DNA of 64,000 bases from Pararge aegeria (lineage: Eukaryota; Arthropoda; Insecta; Lepidoptera; Nymphalidae), in contig NC_053204.1 in NCBI RefSeq assembly GCF_905163445.1, forward strand, positions 10,809,001-10,873,000. Direction: 5' to 3'. The notes below the pieces were generated by a model that did no database searches, was not told where the DNA came from, and saw only the letters and a program-made list of their open reading frames with translations. This document shows, piece after piece, positions 53,165 through 61,272 of this stretch; position 1 is the first letter of the stretch; each line of letters opens with the position of its first letter. Position numbers and translations under genes: made by a program.

Positions 53165-53360
53165 AGCCTAATTTGCTTCGGAGCATCCATAGGAGATGTT
53201 GACTTTACAATTATTAATTATAAAGTCAACATCTTCTCAGAATGCTCATGTTTTGGAGCGAAGCGTGCGTAGAGGGTACATTGCCAATTAAGCAAATATG
53301 TAATAGCAAATTAAGCTTAATTTTCTTATCATATTTTCGCAAAGTAACGCCTGCTTCTAT
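53165..53360. repeat. Foldback repeat with 14-bp perfect central palindrome
   Basis: AGATGTTGACTTTA (53194-53207) and its exact complement (53221-53234) around a 13-base loop. Pairing continues imperfectly outward (GAGCATCC/GAATGCTC). The right side ends CGCAAAGTAACGCCTGCTTC. Confidence 0.68.
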
Positions 53361-53384
53361 TCAATAATTTATAATTCCAATTCA

Positions 53385-53448
53385 AAAATGTTTTATTTAT
53401 GTAGACCTTATTACAGGCACTTATGAAGCGTTCATACATTTAACATGT
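53385..53448 (-). repeat. LINE-A 3' end fragment
   Basis: The reverse complement reads GTATGAACGCTTCATAAGTG, then CCTGTAATAAGGTCTACATA and AATAAAACATTTTTGAA, as in 30655-30710. Confidence 0.6.
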
Positions 53449-53762
53449 TATACTAATGTTAGTGACAAAGAACTCGATCTCTCCTTTGAGGATTTTCATT
53501 TCCATAGGGATGTCTATCAAAGAACTGCTAACTACATCCCAACTTTTACGTATTACGTATAAGTTTAAGCAACTTGATCAGAACTGTTATAATGCTTAAT
53601 TGCTTACGTAATCATGTTATTGATTCCATATTACGTGGATTGTGGAAGTTATATGAATAGCAGCTTTTAATAAGTTTTTAAGGTAACAATCGCGAAGCTG
53701 AACTTACGTTAAGCTACGAAATCTCGAGGTGTTAAAGTAACACGGGGCAATATTATATATAA

Positions 53763-54070
53763 GCGGTGATAGCCCAGTGGGTAGGACTTCGACTTTACTT
53801 TAGAGGGAACAAGTTCGAATACCAGCTCGCAGCTCTAACTTTTCTAAGTTACGTGCGTTTTAAGCAATTCAAATATCATTGCTTCAACGGTAAAGGAAAA
53901 CATCGTGAGGAAACCTGCATGCCTGAGAGTTCTGTTCTCAAAGGCATGAGAAGTCCACCAATCCGCACTGGGCCAGCGTGATGGACTACGGCGTTAATCC
54001 CTTCTCATTGTTGGTGGAGACCCGTGCTCTGTAGTGGGCGGGTAATCGGTCGATGTGATGACGATGATAA
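53763..54070 (+). repeat. SINE-2, full length
   Basis: Head GCGGTGATAGCCCAGTGGGT, B box AAGTTCGAATACCAG, whole body with a 10-bp deletion around the ATAATGTTCTC block, and GATGACGATGAT tail. Confidence 0.93.
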
Positions 54071-54600
54071 TTTTCTTTTAACGTAAAAATATATCTATCT
54101 TCGAAAAGTTGAACAAAGTATTAAGCATAATTGACAGCATAAAGATAATGAAGCAAAAAAAGTATATAGATAGTGAAAAGTGCTATCCCGAATTTCGAAT
54201 CGCCAATTTGCATAAATCGATACATCAACTAATTGGCGAGCGAGAGAATCGATTACTATTGTTAGAGAGCATCCTAATTCGAGCATTCGTATTTTTTGCT
54301 CGTTTTCTATTCGATTCTCGGAATGATGCTCGAAAAATCGGACTTAGATTTATTGCTAGTGCCTTTGCAAACACAGTTCCGATGTTGCCCAATTAAAATG
54401 ATATTCTCTTATTTACATTGGAAATACTGTTTTCAAATATTTAAAGCAGACAGGCTTTAAATATTTCATCTAATGGCAATACAATTTAAAAAAAACTCTG
54501 TGATAGATCTATTGCTTAACACTAATTATATGTTATAGGAAATCAAGTTATACCAATTTTCCTTTCAGCACAAAGAAAGGAAAAAAGCTTATAATGTAAG
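54071..54600. other. Unassigned stretch with a 95-codon frame
   Basis: The frame 54109-54396 covers inverted pieces (GAGAATCGATTA near 54242, CTATTCGATTCTCGG near 54308; TTCGAGCAT near 54277, ATGCTCGAA near 54326), so it is probably non-coding. No domain recognised. Confidence 0.35.
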
Positions 54601-54603
54601 ATT

Positions 54604-54872
54604 GAAGCGGTGTGTAGGACTTCGAGTTCGAATCCCAGCACGCACCGTTAACATTTCTAAGTTATGTGCGTTTTAACCAATTAAATATTATACAACGGTG
54701 AAGGAAAACATCGTGGGGAAACCTGCATGCCTACAAGTTCTCCATAATGATCTCAAAGCTGTGTGGAGTCCACCAACCCGCACCATGGTCTAATATCTTC
54801 TCACTGTGGGAGGAGTCCCTGGAGGATGGAGGAGAATAGGTTGAAGGTAATGAAGATGAATGTAAGATTGCA
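54604..54872 (+). repeat. SINE-2, deleted head
   Basis: GAAGCGGTGTGTAGGACTTC, B box GAGTTCGAATCCCAG, complete body, and a degenerate tail GAAGGTAATGAAGATGAATG. Confidence 0.9.
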
Positions 54873-55009
54873 TCAAGGCCAAGGGTTATCTTGTAGTGGA
54901 ATAAATCTATATCACTCTTGTCTATGAGACATGAGGTCATTTTCCAGCAGTTTGACATTGTTGGATCGTAGGTTTAAAATAATCTCTAGTTTGTCTCTGG
55001 TTCATAATC

Positions 55010-55580
55010 GTCATATCATTACCGGAACCCTGCAGGGAACGGGTCTCCCACACAAGATAATATATAAGAACGTAGTCCACCAGCGTGGTGACTTGGAGAT
55101 GAACTCCAGACGCCTTTGAGAACATTATTAAGACAGCTAAGGAATACTAGTTTCCTCACGATATTTTCCTTAACTGTTAAAGCGAGTGATATTTTAAAAT
55201 AAATAAATAAACAAACATACTACGACAATACACACATCGCCATGTAGCCCCAAAGTAAATGTAGCTTGGGCTATGGGTACTAAGATGACTGATGAATATT
55301 TCTATGCACAATATACATAAATACTTATACAGATAAACACGCAGACACTGAAACACATTCATCAACACATAAATATTTTCCAGTTGTGGGAATCGAACCC
55401 ACGGCCTTGGACTCAGAAAGGAGGGTCGCTGCCCACTGCGCCAGTCGGCTGTCTAAATATTGTCTATTTTAATTGCATAAAACGCACATAACTTAGATAA
55501 GTTAATGGTGCGTGCTGGGAATCGAACTCGGCCCCCGAAAGTGATGCTGAAGTCCTAACCAGTACGCAATCACCGCTTCA
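55010..55580 (-). repeat. SINE-2 split by a SINE-1
   Basis: 55010-55197 is the 3' half in reverse (CATATCATTACCGGAACC to AGCGAGTGATATTTTAA). 55465-55580 is the 5' half (TATTTTAATTGCATAAAACG to ACGCAATCACCGCTTC). Removing the insert and one TATTTTAA restores the normal SINE-2 order. Confidence 0.9.
55198..55464 (-). repeat. SINE-1 inserted in SINE-2, with target duplication
   Basis: Full copy with (AAAT) tail, B box GTGGGTTCGATTCCCAC and head CAGTCGGCTGTC. It is flanked by TATTTTAA at 55190-55197 and 55465-55472. Eleven extra bases (TAAATATTGTC) lie between its usual 5' end and the right repeat. Confidence 0.9.
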
Positions 55581-55859
55581 TCTCAGGCTTTATCTCTCGT
55601 TGGAAGGGGGTAAAGAATAATAAGCACATATATCACCTCAGTGCCGCCGGGTACACGTGCCCTGAATCCCTGGTAGGTTTCATTTTATTTTTCCAAAAAT
55701 ACCTTTTCCATACGTTTACACGTATACACGGGTAGAACAAGACAAGATAAAGGGCAGCGCATAAATCTTCATACAGAGTTATATCAGATCTGTCCCTTGA
55801 GGTGTAGACTAGTTTGTAGCAGAGGTTCTTAGAAACTTCGTCTACTTTATTGGCATAGA

Positions 55860-55945
55860 CTTAGCAAATGTATGTTTAAAGTCAACATCGCCTGAGTATG
55901 CAACGGTGTCGGAGGGAAACATGCGTAGATAATGCATTATATAAA
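55860..55945 (-). repeat. Foldback-type repeat fragment
   Basis: TTAAAGTCAACATCGCCTGA and GGAGGGAAACATGCGTAG resemble the reverse of 53165-53280. Confidence 0.45.
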
Positions 55946-55954
55946 AAATTAAAA

Positions 55955-56418
55955 AATATAAATATATTACCACAATACACATATCGCCATCTAGCCCCAA
56001 AGTAAGGGCAGCTTGTTTCACGGGTACTAAGATGACTGACTGATGCATATATATACCTAAATTGATCGCCGATCGGCACAGTAGGCAGCAATCCTGCTTT
56101 CTGAGTCCAAGGCCGTGGGTTCGATTTCCACAACTGGAAAATCTTACTGTTATGTACATGAAAGTTTTTCAGTGTCTGGATGTTTATATGCATATTATTA
56201 GTATTTATTTATATTATTCAGCAGTCATCATGTTATAAAAATATACATCAGTGTTCTTAGTACCCATATCACAAGCTACGCTTACTTTGGGTCTAGATGG
56301 TGAAGCGTGTATTGTCGTAGTATAAAAAAATAAAACACTGCAAATTGTGTATGTTCATCAAACAATCACTTTCCAGTTATGGGAATCGAAAACACAGCGT
56401 TAGACTCAGAAAGCACGA
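55955..56418 (-). repeat. SINE-1 copy interrupted by a reversed SINE-1
   Basis: 55955-56055 is a minus-strand 3' half. 56340-56418 is minus-strand head-side sequence (CACTTTCCAGTTATGGGAAT, ACTCAGAAAGCACG). Between them lies a plus-strand copy. Some original sequence was lost at the junctions. Confidence 0.78.
56060..56330 (+). repeat. SINE-1, full length, inside another SINE-1
   Basis: Head GATCGCCGATCGGCACAGTA, B box GTGGGTTCGATTTCCAC, body with an internal duplication of the TTCAGCAGTCATCATG/ACATCAGTGTTCTTAG block, and TTGTCGTAGTATAAAAAAAT end. Confidence 0.88.
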
Positions 56419-56496
56419 ATAAATTTATTGAAATATTCGACATACTGATGAACTATAATATAACATAGAAACGTACGTGAAATATTAGTTATATAT

Positions 56497-56640
56497 GGTG
56501 AAAGGTTGGGAATATAGCCTTCTTTCAGAGGGTCCGAGTTTGATCCTCAGCACGCACCATTTCATTATTAATGTGGGTTTAAAAAATGAAATATCTCTTG
56601 TTTTACCGGCGAAGGAAAGCATCGTGAGGTAACTATAGCT
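56497..56640 (+). repeat. SINE-2, 5' half, degraded
   Basis: B box GAGTTTGATCCTCAGC, CACGCACCATTTC, and CGAAGGAAAGCATCGTGAGG. Confidence 0.75.
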
Positions 56641-57288
56641 AATATTATACTTGTGAAAGTGTGTTTGTTTGTTTGTGCCTTTCTTCGCGCCACCAAGCAA
56701 ATAACTTGACTTTTGAGTTAGTAAAAATATAATGACTATTTTTATCCCAAGAGATTTTTATAAAACCGTAACCGCAACTGCAACATCTAGTTATATAATT
56801 TATTAACAACGCATGGACAACCTTACACAACCACACTCGTTACTGATATCATTAAGAAATTATAAATTTGAGCCCCGAATTTCCACAAACACAGCCACAG
56901 CATTTACCAGTGAACCTTTCGTCACTAACACATTTAACAGCAAACCAGTAAAAAAATACGAAACCGTATTTCTAATTCACCACGAACGTTTCTGGACAAT
57001 TAAAATTCTTCGCCAAAGAGAAATCCTTTGAATTCCTAAACATTTCCTCTGCGCACACATTACTCTGCGGTGTTGTTGGTCACGTTTACTTTTTATGTTG
57101 TTCCGGTCCTGAGCCCCGGTGGGGTTAAGGTGGGCTCACATCACACTGATTACGTACTTATCAAATAAATAAATAATTCTAACTCTTAGTTATAATAATA
57201 ACGCAACGGGCGACGCGGTTCTTTGCTCAGTTAAATACTGGAGCAGCTAATCCTGTACTGACCACATTTACCATTATTTAACTGTTTT
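56641..57288. other. Unassigned stretch
   Basis: No gene. 56645-56700 (TATACTTGTGAAAGTGTGTTTG) resembles a Helitron 5' region, incomplete. The 72-codon frame at 56813-57031 has no recognised domain. Confidence 0.35.
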
Positions 57289-57292
57289 TTTT

Positions 57293-57440
57293 TTTAAATT
57301 ATATCATTTGCTTCAACGGTGAGAGAGACTGAGAGTTTTACATAATGTTCTCAGTGGTGTGTGGTGTCCAGAAATCCGCACTGGGCCAGCGTAGTGGACT
57401 ACAGCCTTCAACTCTTCTCATCGTGGGATAATCTGGTGAT
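57293..57440 (+). repeat. SINE-2, 3' half
   Basis: CATTTGCTTCAACGGTGAG, GAGTTTTACATAATGTTCTC, CGCACTGGGCCAGCGTAGTG and CTTCTCATCGTGGGA. Confidence 0.82.
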
Positions 57441-57477
57441 TAGATGTTATCACTTTTCGGAGTTATATGCTTTATAA

Positions 57478-57526
57478 GCACTTTTGAAACAGTCAGTCTG
57501 TTTGTACTGACTCTAGAGTTTTCTCG
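57478..57526 (+). repeat. LINE-B fragment
   Basis: GCACTTTTGAAACAGTCAGT and CTGTTTGTACTGACTCTAGA. Another scrap (GCAGATTCTACCGAGAAGAA) follows the next SINE at 57792-57811, so SINE-3 probably lies inside this LINE-B. Confidence 0.65.
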
Positions 57527-57780
57527 CCAGGGGCAATTTGGGAATGTATAATTTCAAATTTTCTCTGGTCTGGTCAGGAGGCTTTGGCCGTGGCTAGTTA
57601 CGACCCTTTCCACAAAGACGTGCCGCTAAGCGATTCAGTGTTCCGGTGCGATGTCGCGTAAAAACCGATTAGGGGGTATGACTACCATACTAACTAATAG
57701 TTTAGCCCTCTACCATCTTAGACTGTATATGATGCATACTTACATACTTACTACCAGGTGAAATTGCAGTCAAGACGCAC
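57527..57780 (+). repeat. SINE-3 lacking the first part of the head
   Basis: CGCCAGGGGCAATTTGGGAA, GGCTTTGGCCGTGGCTAGTT, CACAAAGACGTGCCGCTAAG, CGATGTCGCGTAAAAACCGA and GAAATTGCAGTCAAG. Confidence 0.88.
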
Positions 57781-58184
57781 AATCTCAAAGGGCAGATTCT
57801 ACCGAGAAGAAGCTAACACGAGTCACTAAAACAAGACAGACTTGTTTCAAATAGCTTAAAAATTCTCGCTCACAAATTAATTTTTAATTTGAATTAAATC
57901 TACCAAAAAATACTGAGTATTGTGATGATAAATTTTGTAGTAGTAAAAAAGTGTGATTCGACTTCTAATACTTTTATAGGTAGCAACTCTCTTAGCAACT
58001 CGGAAACCTTGGCTAGTTTATGAATTTATCGGGTCAGATGGCCGGGTCCGCTACTTACGTCGTTCATAAATTCGATACGTATCCGCCACGTTTATGTGGC
58101 ACTCAGCACTTTGTTATGTAAATGAAGCCAAAAATGTTGATAGTACATGTAAATGATATTGAAGTGAGTGCCTTGTTTTATTAT

Positions 58185-58292
58185 CAGGGTGGTAACTAGC
58201 CTCGGCCGAAGCTTCCTATCAAGCCAAACCAGAGAAAATTAAGAAATTATACACTCCAAAACTGCCGAGGATTAAACCGGGATTTCTATAAA
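58185..58292 (-). repeat. SINE-3, 5' middle fragment
   Basis: GGTGGTAACTAGCCTCGGCC, GAAGCTTCCTATC, AACCAGAGAAAATTAAGAAA and GATTAAACCGGGAT. Confidence 0.78.
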
Positions 58293-58309
58293 AGCTATCA
58301 CCATTGATT

Positions 58310-58555
58310 GCAACATGTGGCAACGGCATAGCAGAATACAGTGGTCACCAACCCTCCTCTACACACTGGTGTCGTACGAGGCGACTCAGAGAATATAATT
58401 GCAGAGAGCGGACAGCAGAGTTCTCTACCACTTCATCTTTTATTGTGATCACCAACCCGTCTGCCCAGCATGGTGATTATGGGCAAACCCTTGTGAGAGA
58501 CCATAAGCCCAACAGTGGACTATCTATTATATGCTATTGATGATGATTGTTTGTC
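58310..58555. repeat. 'CGTACGAGGCGACT' dispersed repeat
   Basis: GGTGTCGTACGAGGCGACTC, AGAGAATATAATTGCAGAGA, CACCAACCCGTCTGCCCAGC and CCCAACAGTGGACTATC, with a TGATGATGATTG end. The last block is the RTE-like '...CAGTGGAC' plus GATG tail. Confidence 0.55.
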
Positions 58556-58559
58556 CATT

Positions 58560-58750
58560 GCCTTGTTGGTTGGCTACAACGGACGGAGGTTTGATTCTCA
58601 GGTCGGTTTTTGTAAAAAAATTTAGAACGACATTCTTGAGTTTGGACATTGGCTGTGTCCATCTCTGCACCTTGGTGATTAACATGTGATAAAAATCGTC
58701 AAGCCAAGCCAACTCACTTTGAAGCAATGTAGACGGTGTAGACTCCTGAT
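58560..58750 (+). repeat. tRNA-headed repeat fragment
   Basis: TTGCCTTGTTGGTTGGCTAC, then AGGTTTGATTCTCAGGTCGG (B-box-like). It looks like the head of a further SINE, otherwise unplaced. Confidence 0.45.
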
Positions 58751-58774
58751 GATGTAGAAACCTCTCTCCCTTTC

Positions 58775-59075
58775 AAATTTCATTTATTTCAAGTAGGCCT
58801 AATATGACCATTAACCTCAAGTCTTACTATTTGTAGTAACTCTACCACCGGTTCGGAACGCGGATTCTACCGAAAAGAAGCCGGCAAGAAACACAACAGT
58901 TGCTCTTTTCCAACATCAAAAATTTACATTTTACATTTTAGCATTCATTTTTCTATCTTGTGAGAGTTAAAAGCGGAGCCGAATGCTTCCAAGCAACCTT
59001 GTCATTAAGAAATTCATCAATTGTATAGTAACCTCGCTATAATAAATGTGTTTTAACATAATCTTTAAACTTATG
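58775..59075 (+). repeat. LINE-B 3' region
   Basis: TTTCATTTATTTCAAGTAGG, CTCTACCACCGGTTCGGAAC, AAGCCGGCAAGAAACACAAC and CCGAATGCTTCCAAGCAACC. Confidence 0.78.
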
Positions 59076-59850
59076 CATTGGTAGATCCAAAATTACCTTA
59101 GGTACCTTAGGTACCTTTCGGGTTGTGCTTCGCCGTTGGAGTTATTAGCTAATAAAGATATTTGTAGGTCTGTCTATATGTTTGTTTGGTTTTCTGTGGA
59201 ACAGCTAAACTGATTTTTAAGTAGGTACCCATTTAGAGGTAGGTGTGCCATGTAGAGAGTTATAAAGCCTTTTTTTCATCCTAAAAAAACATCTTCAAAG
59301 AGGCAAATAGAAGTTGGAATATTTTGTGAAAGTCTAAAAATATTATAATGTTAAAAACAGTAAGAGCTACAAGTTATTGTTCAAGAAATAGTTTTACACG
59401 CCATACTTAAGCAACTCATATAAGCATGAATGTTTCTATTGGTAAATTACACTTATCAGTAATCTTACGCAAATTAAATTAAGCGCAATCTCAAGTACAT
59501 TTATAAAAATAAAAGAACAATCCTTATAATATAATCTTCCTTGGAAATCAGTTAAACAAAGATTCTGAATTCGGAACGTACTTTTGGTATGTATTTCTGA
59601 CGTTACTTTGCCGACTCGTGGGCTTGGAACTGTTTTCCCGCGAGGATACGAAGTTTTTCTCGTAAAAGGCAGATTTATGTAAGTAAAGATTCGAGGAAAC
59701 CCGTCAGAAATCTGATGAAATATTTTACCCACTTAGGGATGATATTGAGGAAATTCTGAAATCCATTATTATCGTATTATTTTTGTGGTAGTAGTAACAC
59801 GAGTAGGGTACATCTAGAAATTATAAAGTAGCCTTAAAAAGGAGTTGCCT
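59076..59850. other. Unassigned stretch
   Basis: TTACCTTAGGTACCTTAGGT (59095-59117) is a small palindromic tandem. The 98-codon minus frame at 59436-59732 has no recognised domain. Confidence 0.4.
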
Positions 59851-59854
59851 TTAA

Positions 59855-60235
59855 GTCATGCATGCCTGAAGTCACTCTCTCTACGTCGTGTTCCTCATTG
59901 CCGAGGGTCCTTCCACTTACAACTTTTCGGACAGTTTTGAGACATTTAACTCGGCTTTCAGTAACATGAGAGCAGTGCGGATTTGATCCGACCGACGAAT
60001 CGGGCTACGTCCTCGAGGTCTCTTTCCTTCCACTTTGACAGTGACCACTGTCTTTCAAGATTGACTCACTTTCTTCTGGCAATGTGACCGAATTACCCGA
60101 GAATCCTCTGAAGATAGATGGTTGATAGCCTTCTAGTAGTTTTAGGCTGTCTCAATATCTCGATGCGTTGGTCCTGTGCCGTACACGGGATTCACAGCAT
60201 TCACCTCCAGCACCACTTGTAGACAGCATACATTT
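59855..60235 (-). pseudogene. LINE reverse-transcriptase C-terminal remnant
   Basis: The minus strand, across several frames, gives VVTVKVEGKRPRGRSP, then SDQIKSALLSCY and KVVSGRTLGNEEHDVER. This follows the known 'GKVEGKR.RGRSP.RWSDQI...GHDPQ..TRRRER' end of a lepidopteran LINE ORF. Frameshifts show it is dead. Confidence 0.58.
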
Positions 60236-60290
60236 TTTTTATTAAATAAATAAATAAATATACTACGACGGCCTACGACGGAAATATATT

Positions 60291-60540
60291 GACGGCCGAT
60301 TGGCGCAGTTTGCACTGACCCTGCTTCCTGAGTCCAAGGCCGTGGGTTCGATTCCCGCGACTGGAAAATGTTTGTGTGATGAGCATGAATGTTTTTCATT
60401 GTCTGGGTGTTTATATGTATATTCTAAGTATTTATGTATATTATTCATAAAAATATTCAGTAGTCATCTTAGTACCCATAACACAAGCTATGCTTACTTT
60501 GGGGCTAGGTGGCGATGTGTGTATTGTCGTAGTATATATA
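60291..60540 (+). repeat. SINE-1, full length
   Basis: GACGGCCGATTGGCGCAGTT head, GTGGGTTCGATTCCCGC B box and full body. An inverted scrap of SINE-1 tail (AAATATACTACGAC, 60255-60268) sits just upstream. Confidence 0.93.
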
Positions 60541-60556
60541 TTTTTTTTTTATTATC

Positions 60557-60614
60557 AACCCTCTACAGGGCGCCCTCTCATAACGAGTAGAGTGATCCAC
60601 CACGCTGGCCAGAT
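60557..60614 (-). repeat. SINE-2, short fragment
   Basis: CAACCCTCTACAGGGCG, CTCATAACGAG and GATCCACCACGCTGGCCAGA, directly after the SINE-1. Confidence 0.6.
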
Positions 60615-60714
60615 GACAAGCCAATATTATGTATGTTATATTTATATATATTACTTTTATTTATTTAAATTATCTATGTATTAGTATCTATACATTTTGG
60701 TATTTATGTATGTA

Positions 60715-61113
60715 CTAGCTGTTGACCGCGACTTCGTCTGCGTTTGATTTTGTTTTTTGATAGTAGTTGTAGCTCTTAAAAAAAAAATTAAAGTATTCAG
60801 TATTGCTAAGCCTTAAATAAGGGGTTTGCTACTATCCGCTGAGAAGTTCTGTCCTCTATCTATAAAAACCTCTATAGTACAAAATAATTATTTAAATCGG
60901 TCATAATTCGTCGTAGTTATGGTATAAAATCGTCAAACACTTTCATCCCCTCTCCCAAAGGAACCGAGCTTAATGTCGAGATAAAAAGTAACCTATATTA
61001 CTTCTAACACTTCCAATAATATGTGTACAAAGTTTCATGAGGATCGGTTAAGTAGTTTTTGCGTGAAAGCGTAACAAACAAACTTACATTGACATTTATA
61101 ATATTAGTAGGGA
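60715..61113 (-). mobile_element. Non-autonomous Helitron, complete (399 bp)
   Basis: On the minus strand it begins TCCCTACTAATATTATAAAT and ends GCGGTCAACAGCTAG before T. It shares TAAGTAGTTTTTGCG and CCAAAGGAACCGAGCTTAAT with 34989-35445. Confidence 0.87.
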
Positions 61114-61124
61114 TTACAAAACTC

Positions 61125-61272
61125 TTCGCACTATCCCGTTCTCTTGCTGTAAGTCCTTTTTACAAAGGTTGCTTGTAAGAGATTGCTTGCAGCGATAAGG
61201 CCGCCTTTGCATGACTACAATGTAACTTTGCATGTATGTTATATGTGCAATAAAATGTTTCTTCTTTTTCTG
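61125..61272 (+). repeat. LINE 3' UTR
   Basis: CTTCGCACTATCCCGTTCTC, TTGCTTGCAGCGATAAGGCC and ATGTGCAATAAAATGTTTCT, similar in layout to 26135-26335. Confidence 0.62.

Noticed and set aside
54109..54396. 95-codon frame as a new gene
   Set aside because: Covers inverted repeat pieces and AT-rich DNA. No motif.
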